64,000 nucleotides of DNA from Paraburkholderia sp. GTDB taxonomy: Bacteria; Pseudomonadota; Gammaproteobacteria; Burkholderiales; Burkholderiaceae. The notes under the pieces are model-generated. The model saw only the letters and a program-made list of their open reading frames with translations. It had not been told where the DNA came from and made no database searches. A program made the translations under genes and the position numbers. The DNA lies in NCBI RefSeq assembly GCF_024281035.1, contig NZ_JAMXLH010000012.1, forward strand, positions 1 through 64,000, in the 5' to 3' direction. The stretch's first letter is position 1, and each line of letters begins with the position of its first letter. Positions 44,008 through 52,619 of the stretch are shown piece after piece.

Positions 44008-44621
44008 AGACGATAAACGGAGGACATCGCCTGAACGGCGCCACGGCGTTTGCCATGCTCGCGATCCTCGCAGGATGCAGCGCGGCGCCCGACAAGATTA
44101 TTTTGTTGCCGGACCCGGATGGCAGCGTTGGCGGGGTGATCGTCACGAGCGGCAAGCATACGCAGGTGATCGACGAGGCCTATGCGCGTGCCGAGGTCGC
44201 TAAAAACGGCACCATCGAGAAAACGGCCGACAACAAGTCCAATGTGCAGGCTCATTATGGCAATCTGCTGGCCGCTCAGCCTCCGCGACCGCGGACGTTC
44301 ACAATCAACTTCGTGTTCGACTCCGCCACGCAGTTGGCGCCCGATTCCGCGACGGTGGTCGCAACGCTGAAAGCGGTGCTTGCGACGTGGCCAGCGCCGC
44401 GCCTCATGGTCGTCGGGCATACCGATATGGCGGGCTCGCAGGAATTCAACGACAGGCTCTCGATGCGGCGCGCACAGAGCGTGGCGTCGTTTCTGGTCAA
44501 GCAAGGCATTCCCGCCCGGCAGATAGAAGTCGCGGGACGAGGCAAGCGCGAACCGCTCGTGCACACGCCGGACGGCGTGCCGAATCAATTGAACCGACGC
44601 GTAGTCATTACCATTCAGTGA
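44004..44621 (+). CDS. OmpA-family lipoprotein
   Basis: The 205-residue precursor has a lipoprotein signal (AMLAILAGCSA, cysteine at about residue 25), so it is anchored in a membrane, and a C-terminal OmpA-like domain that binds peptidoglycan (FVFDSATQLAPDSA, VVGHTDMAGSQEFNDRLSMRRAQSVA, about 100-205). The TTG at 44004 overlaps the FecR stop and has GGAG at fair distance. A GGAGG further downstream would only suit a CTG start that lacks the signal. Confidence 0.82.
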   Translation: MKTINGGHRLNGATAFAMLAILAGCSAAPDKIILLPDPDGSVGGVIVTSGKHTQVIDEAYARAEVAKNGTIEKTADNKSNVQAHYGNLLAAQPPRPRTFTINFVFDSATQLAPDSATVVATLKAVLATWPAPRLMVVGHTDMAGSQEFNDRLSMRRAQSVASFLVKQGIPARQIEVAGRGKREPLVHTPDGVPNQLNRRVVITIQ

Positions 44622-44670
44622 GTCGGCCGATGCGCGACTGCACGCCCGCCTGCCGCCTTGGTCGATCGAA

Positions 44671-46164
44671 ATGAAACGCTACCGCGATTCGTTATTCACC
44701 TTCATCAAAAACATGATGAGGGCACGCAAGGGACGCCCCTGGGCGCTCGCGGTACTGCTCACCTTCGTCCTGCTCGACCTGTGCAGCGAATGGCCCAGCA
44801 ACGTACCGCGCCCGTTATTTCTTAATACGCTCACTGACGCGTTGCCGGACACCTTCGGTTCGGCTCGCCAACTTTTGTTCGACCACTATCAGCGTCGCTT
44901 TCCGCGCATTCCCACGATGCAGCCGGTGACGATCGTCGAGATCGACGACAAGACCCTCGAATCGTTCGGCCAATGGCCTTGGCCGCGCAACCGGCTGGCA
45001 GCGCTCATCGACGCGATTGACGCGAAAAAGCCGCTCGCGATCGGTATCGACGTCTATATGCCGGAACCCGATCAAACGTCGCCCGGCAAGGTGGCCGACG
45101 ATCTGCCGCCCTCGGCTGCGGCGCTCGCCACGCAGTTGCGTGCGCTGCCGAGTCACGAGCGCATTCTCGCGACCTCGTTGCGCGCGTCGCCGTCCATCCT
45201 CGGCGCGGCGGCGTTCGATCACGCTACCTCGACGACCAGCACGGACATGCTGAGCGCGCCGGTCCTCGTGCACGGCGCCGATCCACTGCCCAGCATGCAC
45301 AGCTTCAACTACGTGCTGGCCAGCCTGCCGGAATTGCAGGGCGCGGCGCGCGGCCAGGCCATGCTCAACGTGGCGCAAGAGCAGGGCACCGTAAGGCGCA
45401 TTCCGCTCGTCATGGCCCTGGGCGACAAGCTGGTGCCGAGCCTGCCGATCGAGGTCCTGCGCGTGGCGACCGGCTCCCCGGCCGTCGAGGTGTACGCCGA
45501 CGCGTTGGGCGTGCGGGCGGTGGGCGTCGCGGATGTGCAGGTTCCCACACAGCCCGACGGCGACATCTGGCTGCATTTCGCATCGATTCGGTCCACCGAA
45601 CAACGCTACGTGTCGGCGAGCGACGTCCTGCGAGGCACGGTCGACGCGGATCGTATCCACAACAAACTGATCCTGGTCGGCCTCACGGGAACTGGCCTGA
45701 CCGACATGCGCACGACCGCGCTGGGCGAACTGGTGCCCGGCATCGAGATTCAGGCACAGGTCATCGAGGCGATTTTCGAGGGACGTTTTCTGCAGCGCCC
45801 ACCCTGGCTGATCTGGGTCGAGATGGGTTTCATCGTGGCGTTCGGATTGCTGATTATCTGGTACGTACCGCGCGGCGAAACCCGATTCGCCGTCTTTATG
45901 TATACCGTGCCGAAGGCTTCTGCCATCATCGGCCTTACCCTGAATCTGGTGACGCTCTCCATCTGCTTCATGGTGTTCAAGTATTTCGGTTTTCTGGTTG
46001 ATGCGGCATCTATCTTCATCATTCTTTCGGCGGTCATGGGCAGCTTCTTTTCGATTTCGTTGCTTGACGCGTCAACCCAGCATGGAACGCACACCGTCGA
46101 CGCAAAGGGCCGTGAAGCCTTTGATGGTCCTGGCAACGCGCCTGGTGAAGAGTCGGCCCGCTAA
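44671..46164 (+). CDS. CHASE2-domain membrane protein without an output domain
   Basis: The 497-residue protein has a membrane helix near the start (about residues 23-40), a large periplasmic CHASE2 sensor (about 60-370, with VTIVEIDDKTLESFGQWPWPR, IGIDVYMPEPD, LVGLTGTGLTDMRTT) and three C-terminal helices (about 380-475). CHASE2 proteins normally end in an adenylate cyclase, kinase or diguanylate cyclase; here only about 25 residues follow the last helix, so the output domain is missing or is a separate protein. It forms an operon with FecR and OmpA-lipoprotein genes. Confidence 0.85.
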   Translation: MKRYRDSLFTFIKNMMRARKGRPWALAVLLTFVLLDLCSEWPSNVPRPLFLNTLTDALPDTFGSARQLLFDHYQRRFPRIPTMQPVTIVEIDDKTLESFGQWPWPRNRLAALIDAIDAKKPLAIGIDVYMPEPDQTSPGKVADDLPPSAAALATQLRALPSHERILATSLRASPSILGAAAFDHATSTTSTDMLSAPVLVHGADPLPSMHSFNYVLASLPELQGAARGQAMLNVAQEQGTVRRIPLVMALGDKLVPSLPIEVLRVATGSPAVEVYADALGVRAVGVADVQVPTQPDGDIWLHFASIRSTEQRYVSASDVLRGTVDADRIHNKLILVGLTGTGLTDMRTTALGELVPGIEIQAQVIEAIFEGRFLQRPPWLIWVEMGFIVAFGLLIIWYVPRGETRFAVFMYTVPKASAIIGLTLNLVTLSICFMVFKYFGFLVDAASIFIILSAVMGSFFSISLLDASTQHGTHTVDAKGREAFDGPGNAPGEESAR

Positions 46165-46461
46165 TGGCCGCTTACGCTTGCGCTCGCCGAAAAGGTTTTC
46201 GATTGCGTTCGGCGGTAGCCAGTGCAACTGCAGACAGGCATGGGAACGAATGCTTGATGCTGGAAACGGTCTTTGCATTAACTCTAACTCGATGCGGGGT
46301 TTGCGGACCAGGTCCACTTTTAAGGCGTGTTCGGGCGGATTGCGGCTGTGACGCCGGGGCAATAGCTTGGCGCCGCGTGTTGACCACGGGCGGCCGGTGC
46401 GACAGAGCATTAGGTTGAGCCGTAAGCACACGCCCGCGATCAGTTCACCCGTGACGGCGCG
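46165..46461. other. Convergent intergenic stretch without a recognised gene
   Basis: The CHASE2 and LuxR-type genes end towards each other here. Open frames exist, but none has a ribosome site or recognisable content. Base composition is mixed, and the region may hold decayed sequence. Confidence 0.4.
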
Positions 46462-47634
46462 CTATGCATGCAAACCGGTTTGGATGATCAGCGCCGCGCT
46501 CGACAGCAGGATCCTGATCAGGTCTGACTGCCGCCTGACGCCAGTTTTTGCGAACACCTGCTTGAGGTGCGAGCGGGCGGTGTCGTACGCGACTTCGTGT
46601 GCTTGTGCGTATCCCTTCAGGTCCTCGCCGCGCATCAGCCAGCCTGCAAGCCGAGCCTGATGGCGCGTCAGGCCGTAGATCTTGCAGAGCAATTCCTCGG
46701 GCGTGCACAGGCCGTCGTCCGGATCCGACGCAAACACGATCGCCGCCGTTTCCTCGTCGATGCCGGTTGTCGCTTCGTGCACTGGCGTGACCATTGCCGA
46801 AATCCGCGTGACCGAACTCAGTCGTCCCAGCCCAAGCGCCGTGCCGGAGCGCCGCTCGCGTCCGTGCAAGCCGGTTGCGCGCGCAAGGGCGATCTGGAGC
46901 TTCGCGTCGTCTTCGGGCATTTGCGCGCGTAGTCGGCCAAGGCTGTCGATTCGCAGGCCGCGTTGCGTATTCGTCATCCCTTGCGCCGCGCGGTTGGCCG
47001 ACAGCACCTTGCAATTGGCGCCACACATCCACACGGCAATCGGCATCGCATCAAGCGCGTGCGTCTGCCCCGCGTTCGTCGAGCGTAGCGCGACAAATTG
47101 CTTGTGAATCTCGAATGCCTGGCGGAGGTGCGGCAGCAGCGCCGCATAGAGCTGCAGCGCGGCGCCGTCGAACGCGCCGCCATGCGCGGAACGGATCGCC
47201 GAGAACTTGATCGCCTTGTTGCCTGTCTTCAATACGACGCCGCCGAGCGCGTGCGCGAGGTCCTGCGGCCGCAGCCAGTCGCCATAGAATTCGCTGCGTA
47301 GCAACGATGAATACGGCACCAGCATCTCGGACGTGATCGCGCAACCGGCCGGCATCCGGTTCTCCGCCTGTGCCCAGACATTGCACTGCGAGTAATGTGC
47401 CGAATATGACTCGATAAAAGCGGGATCGAAGCGCACGTATTCCATCAGTGCGATGTCGCCCTCCTGTCGAACGACTGTCGAATCATCGAAGTCGTGCATG
47501 AACAGCACGGTGCCAGCCGCATCGACAACGGTTGCGAACCGGTCAAGGAATTGTTGCCATTTCGCCGGATCCGTCGACGCCGCATAAATCAGATGGATCA
47601 ACGTCGAAAGCGTATCCGCATCGATTCGGCTCAT
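46462..47634 (-). CDS. LuxR-type helix-turn-helix regulator
   Basis: The 390-residue protein has a large N-terminal region without a recognised fold (it may be a PAS-like sensor, about residues 195-300) and a C-terminal GerE/LuxR DNA-binding domain (about 315-380: YGLTRHQARLAGWLMRGEDLKGYAQAHEVAYDTARSHLKQVFAKTGVRRQSDL). A GGGGTGG site precedes the ATG. It is not next to an autoinducer synthase. Its target is unknown. Confidence 0.82.
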   Translation of the reverse strand: MSRIDADTLSTLIHLIYAASTDPAKWQQFLDRFATVVDAAGTVLFMHDFDDSTVVRQEGDIALMEYVRFDPAFIESYSAHYSQCNVWAQAENRMPAGCAITSEMLVPYSSLLRSEFYGDWLRPQDLAHALGGVVLKTGNKAIKFSAIRSAHGGAFDGAALQLYAALLPHLRQAFEIHKQFVALRSTNAGQTHALDAMPIAVWMCGANCKVLSANRAAQGMTNTQRGLRIDSLGRLRAQMPEDDAKLQIALARATGLHGRERRSGTALGLGRLSSVTRISAMVTPVHEATTGIDEETAAIVFASDPDDGLCTPEELLCKIYGLTRHQARLAGWLMRGEDLKGYAQAHEVAYDTARSHLKQVFAKTGVRRQSDLIRILLSSAALIIQTGLHA

Positions 47635-47977
47635 GGTCCACCCCTGCGAATAGGTCGCCGCGTCATCTGGATAGTGCGCGCTTCCTGTTTACGATGCCAG
47701 TTCGGCATCCAGCCGAAAATCCTCGTTTGCACGCTCGACCGGCGCTGTGCTACACGGCAGCGACTACAAGGCCATTCGATTGTGAACGCGAGCCTTTCAT
47801 TCTCGTTTCCAGGTTGAACGATGAATGGAAATCGAAAGAATGCTGATGACTACGCACGCGTTATACCCCAATTGAGGCATGACGCCGCCTGGGCCGGGCG
47901 ACTAAATTCCTGAGTACAGGATGCGCGGGTCAAACTACCCACCGCATATCGCATCCTTAACACTCTGGAGGCGTTAA
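47635..47977. other. Divergent intergenic region
   Basis: It separates the LuxR-type gene from a small secreted-protein gene and probably holds both promoters. I see no clear operator or RNA. Confidence 0.4.
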
Positions 47978-48346
47978 ATGAACAAGCTGCTAATCACCTT
48001 GCTCCTGCTCCCTGCTTCCACTGCTTTTGCGCAGGGAATGGCGTTCCCCGACGGGGCGACAACACCTGCCGCAGGCGACGTTCAGCAACACATCTCCGGC
48101 AAGACATTCGACATAAAGCTCGCCGACAGCAGCACATGGCATGTCCAGTACGACAATAGTGGTGGGTACGACTTCAAGTCGAGCAAGGGATTTGCCGATC
48201 ACGGCGACTGGAAGGCCGAGGACGGCAAGATCTGCAGTAAAGGCAGCAAGATGCCTTACTCCTGCAACGAGGTTCGCATCAAGGGCGATGATCTATACCT
48301 CAAGCGGGACAACGGCGAGATCGTTCAGTTCGTCGAGTCGCACTGA
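47978..48346 (+). CDS. Small periplasmic protein
   Basis: The 122-residue precursor has a signal peptide (cleaved after AFAQ, about residue 19). The mature domain is a small beta-rich fold with two cysteines (KICSKGSKMPYSCNEV) likely to form a disulfide, and FDIKLADSSTWHVQYDNSGGYDF as core strands. No family is certain. A TGGAGG site precedes the ATG. Confidence 0.7.
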   Translation: MNKLLITLLLLPASTAFAQGMAFPDGATTPAAGDVQQHISGKTFDIKLADSSTWHVQYDNSGGYDFKSSKGFADHGDWKAEDGKICSKGSKMPYSCNEVRIKGDDLYLKRDNGEIVQFVESH

Positions 48347-48688
48347 ACGTCGTCGGGAAGATGACGTTAGAACGGGCGGCCGCGGCTCGGGGCGCACCTC
48401 GTTGCGGAGCTGACCGGAGACGCTGCCGTATTCCGGTCACGAGCATGAATCTCGCTACCCTCGCGATAAGCGCCGGTTCGTGCACCTGATCTATACGCGT
48501 CGTGATATTCGGTTCCCGATGTTTTCGACTAGCTCGCGCTGCACAGTCAGCGAGATGTCGTGCGCCTCGACCCGCGACAACCCTGCGTCCACTGCGCGGT
48601 GAACCTCGACCGGATCATGTCGTCCAGCCTTCCAGTAAGGCGCGCGAGGAGCGGCCTTACTGGTGAGCCGGTTACAAGTAAAGCGAAA
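48347..48688. other. Gene-poor stretch
   Basis: Nothing is firmly recognisable. On the minus strand a frame continues beyond the stop of the next gene for about 60 codons with protein-like character, but no start or family can be given. Confidence 0.35.
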
Positions 48689-49018
48689 TCAAGCCTTGGC
48701 GTATCCCTCGTCGAGGATCTTCTGGCGATTTGCCTGGATCATGAGGCGGTTGTTCGGATCAACCTTACCAAGCTCGTGTATCGCCGCGTCCCTCAGCACG
48801 CGCATGCCAGTCAGGTCGGCCCGCGCGTCCGCCAATTTTTTCTCGAGCTCACGCGCGTAGTCTTTCCAGGCATCAAAAGCGGCGTTGGTTGCGGGCGATG
48901 CGTTTGGCGATTTCGACGTGCCGTGGGCGCCCGGCATGTCCTTGCCGTCGCTGTACGCGTTCGCAGCCGACGATATACGTCCGCAGAGCACAGTGACGAA
49001 GTGTCTTCGAGTCACCAT
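48689..49018 (-). CDS. Hypothetical protein with a coiled coil
   Basis: The 109-residue protein has a hydrophobic/basic start without a clean signal peptide (MVTRRHFVTVLCGRIS), a Ser/Gly/Asn-rich linker and a helical C-terminal half likely to form a coiled coil (AFDAWKDYARELEKKLADARADLTGM). An AGGAGA site 7 bases before the ATG supports the start. No family is recognised. Confidence 0.6.
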   Translation of the reverse strand: MVTRRHFVTVLCGRISSAANAYSDGKDMPGAHGTSKSPNASPATNAAFDAWKDYARELEKKLADARADLTGMRVLRDAAIHELGKVDPNNRLMIQANRQKILDEGYAKA

Positions 49019-49096
49019 TTGAATTCTCCTTTTTAACAGCCAGGTGGCGTTATCAACGCCATGAGTGCACGGATACGCTTCGCAGTACGAAGGTAA

Positions 49097-49160
49097 CTAT
49101 CGTGTTTCCTGAAATCGATAGACGAACGACAGCCGCACGCCTTCAATCGGCGTGTCTGGC
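49097..49160 (-). pseudogene. Possible C-terminal remnant of an outer-membrane beta-barrel protein
   Basis: Downstream of the DUF2946 gene on the same strand lies a short stretch encoding TPIEGVRLSFVYRFQETR and then TAG. The alternating pattern ending near YRF is like the last strand of a TonB-dependent receptor or porin. DUF2946 genes are often followed by such a receptor, so a deletion may have removed the rest. The evidence is only about 18 residues. Confidence 0.3.
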
Positions 49161-49186
49161 GGAACGGTCGGCCTGGAAAATGACGA

Positions 49187-49570
49187 TCAGGAAATGGCTG
49201 GAGGAGCTCTGGGGCGCCCGGATGGGAACGCGCCGAGCGGCGTGAAGCGGGTAGACAGAACAGGCGCCGCTGCGAGCACGGCGAGCACCAGTAGCGACAG
49301 TACCACCGGCGGTATCGATGGCATGGCGGGGTGTGCGCCCAGCAAATCGCAGTATCCACACGCGCTGAGCGGGTCAGCCATCGTGTCATGTCCGGCCCCG
49401 GCATGCTGCTGCATCGGGCAATCGGCGGCCATCTGCTGGTGCACGGAGGTATGGTGTTCGTGCGCAACGCCGGACACGAGGAGCTGACTGACGAGCGGCG
49501 CAAACACGACGAGCCACATGGCGATCAGGCCAAGCCATGCGGTCAGGTGTTTGCGGTGCTGGAGCTTCAT
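49187..49570 (-). CDS. DUF2946-family membrane protein
   Basis: The 127-residue protein has an N-terminal helix (LTAWLGLIAMWLVVFAPLVSQLL, about residues 10-32), a central region with histidines, cysteines and methionines (ADCPMQQHAGAGHDTMADPLSACGYCDLL) and a second helix (about 85-105). DUF2946 members are small envelope proteins often found near copper or other metal uptake genes; the His/Cys/Met set suggests metal binding. The ATG at 49570 is preferred over the one at 49582, neither with a strong site. Confidence 0.78.
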   Translation of the reverse strand: MKLQHRKHLTAWLGLIAMWLVVFAPLVSQLLVSGVAHEHHTSVHQQMAADCPMQQHAGAGHDTMADPLSACGYCDLLGAHPAMPSIPPVVLSLLVLAVLAAAPVLSTRFTPLGAFPSGRPRAPPAIS

Positions 49571-50280
49571 GTCGTCGAACAAAAGAATATCGCCGAGTCG
49601 AGTTTAATAGCCTGTCAGATTCGTGGTCTGATTCAAAACAAGAATTGCAGTCCTTTTTCGCTGGCGGCAGTCGGCCTGCGGACAGGAAGCAGTAATCGGG
49701 GGAATGAACTGCCTGTGCGGCGCGCCGTGCTGACGCCGAAGCGCGCGGCAGGCAATTTTCGGCGACGGCCTGATAGCGCTTATTACAGCGCCTGCCATCT
49801 GCAAGAACCGTAAGCTTTGTTGCGTTGCATCCCTGAAGCGTGCCGCTCGACTCGTCCGGTTTTGAGCCAGGGCATTCCGGGTCAGCCGGAGTTGGCAGAA
49901 TCCGGTATCGGCAGCGGTGTGTCGCAAGCCGGGCATCGGCGACGCGATTTTCTTTAATTCGGCACGGTTTGCACAATCCCGCAGGTGTCAGATACATTAT
50001 CAAGCCGGCATGGGTGAATTTGAATTCAACCGCGAATTCAACCGGCCCCGCTGGCTGGCGCAACGAAAGGCGCAACGAAAGGCGCAACCAGTGGCGCAAA
50101 GGCGCAACCAGCGGCACCCCGGCGCAGCAGTTTCACAAACGATGATGCTGGCACTAAAACAGCCCAACCGCGATAGCGGATGATGTTCCGAGAGGCGCTG
50201 CCCGATACGCTGAGCCGAATTCGCTCGCCGGCCAGCACCGTCGCATGCGGCACGAGGCGCCCGGAACACAGGAGACAGCG
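49571..50280. other. Long gene-free stretch before acoR
   Basis: About 700 bases without a credible gene. It contains two direct copies of an 11-mer (GAATTCAACCG, near 50029-50051) and a run of GGCGCAAC repeats (50057-50112). The acoR promoter must be near the right end. Confidence 0.45.
50057..50112 (+). repeat. Tandem GGCGCAAC-type repeats upstream of acoR
   Basis: Five units begin with GGCGCAA: two identical 12-mers (GGCGCAACGAAA), then GGCGCAACCAGT, a short GGCGCAAA, and GGCGCAACCAGC. They lie about 170 bases before the acoR start. Confidence 0.75.
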
Positions 50281-52311
50281 ATGGACCAGTGGCAACGCGA
50301 GCACATCGAAACCGTCGTCCTGACGACCACCAGTGAGTCGGCGGCGGCGGCCGCACGCGCGCACGATGCGATCATCGAGAGTTCGTGGCGGCGTTGCGTG
50401 CACCAGTACGGTCTTGATCCGGCCCGAATGCAGGAAGCGCGCATCCTGCCCCAGATTCGGTTGCGCGAGCACCAGCAGCGCATCGACGATTTCACGCGGA
50501 TCGCCCGCCATGGCCTCGAAACCCTCTACGGCCAGGTGGGGGGCATGGGCTACGTGGTCCTGTTGACGGATGCGGACGGCGTCACCGTCGACTACCTCGG
50601 CGATGCCAACTCGGACGCAGCCCTGCGCCGCGCCGGCCTCTATCTGGGCGCCGAATGGAGCGAGAACGGTGCGGGCACGTGTGCGGTCGGTACTGCGCTC
50701 GCGACCGGTCAGGCGTTGACGGTGCATCAGTCCGATCATTTCGATGCGACGCATATTCCGTTGACCTGCACCGCGGCGCCGCTATTCGATTCGTATGGCC
50801 GGCTCAACGCGATTCTCGATATCTCCGCACTGAGTTCGCCGCAGGCCAAGTACAGTCAGATGCTTGCGCTGCAACTGGTCCGTATGTACGCCAACCAGAT
50901 CGAGGACGCCTATTTTCTGCGTCGGCACCGGCAGGACTGGATGCTCAAGCTGAGTCCGGCACCCGAGTTCCTCGACGTCAATCCGGAGTATCTGATCGCA
51001 CTCGACGCCGACGGCCGGATCTCCGGCCATAACCGCCGCGCCCAGCAAATGCTGATGGCCGAGTACGGGGGCGAGGCGACGGCGCAGTCGCTGCTCGATA
51101 TGCGGTTCGAGGCGTTTTTCGATGCGCGCCCGGAGGACCTGGGCCGCTTCGTCTACTCGCGGCCCAGCGAGCAGCGCGTCGTGCGCTTGACCCATAGCGG
51201 AAAACAGCTCTATCTGAGCGTGATGCCGCCCGTGCTGCGCTTGCACCCCCGGATGCAGGACAGCGTGTCGACGCCGCCGCTGCCGGCGGAACTGGCGGCG
51301 CTATGCGGCGGCGATGCGGCATTGCAGCAGCAATTGCAGCGTGCCGCGAGGCTGATCGATTCGCCGATCAATCTGCTCATCAACGGCGAGACAGGAAGCG
51401 GCAAGGAATTTCTGGCCAAGGCGCTGCATCGAGCCAGTTCGCGCCGCAATGGCCCGTTCGTCGCGGTCAATTGCGCGGCGATTCCCGAAACGCTGATCGA
51501 GAGCGAGTTGTTCGGGCATCTTCCCAACAGTTTCTCGGGTGCCGGTTCGAGGCCGAGGCGCGGCCTGATTGAGGAGGCCAACGGCGGCACGCTGTTTCTC
51601 GACGAGATTGGCGACATGCCGCGCGAGTTGCAGTCGCGTCTGCTCCGGGTGCTGTCCGAAGGCGAGGTGCTGGCGATTGGCGCTTCGCGTCCGGTGCGCG
51701 TCGATGTGCGCGTGATTTCGGCCACCCACCATCCGCTCGATCAACTGATCAGCAACGGGCGGTTTCGCGAGGACCTCTATTACCGTCTCAACGGTGCGCG
51801 TTTCGTGTTGCCGCCGCTGCGCGAGCGCGACGATCTGGACTGGCTCGTGCAGAAGCTGCTCGCCGTGCCGGAGGGCGGGCCAGGCTTCACGATTTCGGAG
51901 GCGGCGCGGGAGCGGCTGCATCGGCATCGCTGGCCGGGCAATCTTCGTGAGCTTCGCAATGCGCTCGAATATGCGCGCGCGGTGTGCAGCCACGGCCACA
52001 TCGAAGCAGACGACCTGCCCGAAGGCCTGGGCGAGACCGCCGAGGAAGTTGCGTCCGCAGCGTTCACGGCGTCCACAGCGTCCGACCAGGCGGTGCATCC
52101 GGCCGATGCACCGGAGCCGCACACGCTGCCGCCCGAGGGCATGCTGCTCATGCAGTATCTGCGCGCCTCGGGCTGGAATCTGAGCGCCGTCGCGCGCCAG
52201 ATCGGCATTAGCCGCATGACGCTGTACCGCCGCATGGCGCGCTACGGCATTCAGTCGCCAAACCGCAGCGATACCGGAACAGGCGAGGGAACAGGCGATC
52301 TGCCGCGTTGA
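50281..52311 (+). CDS. acoR: Sigma-54-dependent activator of acetoin catabolism AcoR
   Basis: The 676-residue protein has the AcoR layout: N-terminal GAF-type sensor (about residues 60-200), a second PAS-like segment, a central AAA+ domain (about 330-550) with GETGSGKEF, TLFLDEIGDMPREL and LYYRLNGARFVLPPLRER, and a C-terminal Fis-type HTH (LSAVARQIGISRMTLYRRM). The sigma-54 contact loop, normally GAFTGA, reads NSFSGA here. GGAGACA precedes the ATG at 50281. It lies upstream of, and in line with, acoXABC, whose promoter is of sigma-54 type, so it should activate that operon in the presence of acetoin. Confidence 0.92.
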   Translation: MDQWQREHIETVVLTTTSESAAAAARAHDAIIESSWRRCVHQYGLDPARMQEARILPQIRLREHQQRIDDFTRIARHGLETLYGQVGGMGYVVLLTDADGVTVDYLGDANSDAALRRAGLYLGAEWSENGAGTCAVGTALATGQALTVHQSDHFDATHIPLTCTAAPLFDSYGRLNAILDISALSSPQAKYSQMLALQLVRMYANQIEDAYFLRRHRQDWMLKLSPAPEFLDVNPEYLIALDADGRISGHNRRAQQMLMAEYGGEATAQSLLDMRFEAFFDARPEDLGRFVYSRPSEQRVVRLTHSGKQLYLSVMPPVLRLHPRMQDSVSTPPLPAELAALCGGDAALQQQLQRAARLIDSPINLLINGETGSGKEFLAKALHRASSRRNGPFVAVNCAAIPETLIESELFGHLPNSFSGAGSRPRRGLIEEANGGTLFLDEIGDMPRELQSRLLRVLSEGEVLAIGASRPVRVDVRVISATHHPLDQLISNGRFREDLYYRLNGARFVLPPLRERDDLDWLVQKLLAVPEGGPGFTISEAARERLHRHRWPGNLRELRNALEYARAVCSHGHIEADDLPEGLGETAEEVASAAFTASTASDQAVHPADAPEPHTLPPEGMLLMQYLRASGWNLSAVARQIGISRMTLYRRMARYGIQSPNRSDTGTGEGTGDLPR

Positions 52312-52348
52312 TCGCGCGGCGGTCGCGTCCTTTGCGGCGGTTGCGTTC

Positions 52349-52443
52349 TCGGCCGATACGCCTGTCGATCTTCCGCCTTGAACGCACGTCCATCGCGTCC
52401 CTCACGTCCTTCACGTCCTTCACGTTCGGCCGATACGCCTGTC
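52349..52443 (+). repeat. Direct repeats in the aco control region
   Basis: The 18-mer TCGGCCGATACGCCTGTC occurs at 52349-52366 and 52426-52443. Between them lie tandem copies of CACGTCCTT (52403 and 52412, then a degenerate third). Confidence 0.75.
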
Positions 52444-52463
52444 CACCATGATGCAACTGCTGC

Positions 52464-52479
52464 TGTGACACCTGTCACG
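52464..52479. promoter_or_regulatory. Probable AcoR-binding palindrome
   Basis: TGTGACA-CC-TGTCACG is an inverted repeat 85-100 bases upstream of the sigma-54 promoter, the usual place for an upstream activator site. Confidence 0.6.
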
Positions 52480-52563
52480 GCAGCACGCTGCGACGCTGCA
52501 TTTCAGGCTCATTTTCTCGGGGTATTCACCTGGGCTTTCTGCCCATTTTGAGCGCCGCGCCGC

Positions 52564-52579
52564 TGGCACAGCAGTTGCA
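52564..52579 (+). promoter_or_regulatory. Sigma-54 promoter of acoXABC
   Basis: TGGCAC, five bases, TTGCA is a perfect match to the sigma-54 -24/-12 consensus. It lies about 40 bases upstream of the acoX start and downstream of the sigma-54 activator gene acoR. Confidence 0.85.
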
Positions 52580-52619
52580 ATACATACGCCTGTCCAAACA
52601 AATACATCAGGAGACAGGC

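Noticed and set aside
48480..48688. Minus-strand frame continuing after the stop of the 109-residue gene (HDPVEVHRAVDAGLSRVEAH)
   Set aside because: It is protein-like but has no start site, no recognised family and could be chance in GC-rich sequence; recorded only as possible decayed sequence.
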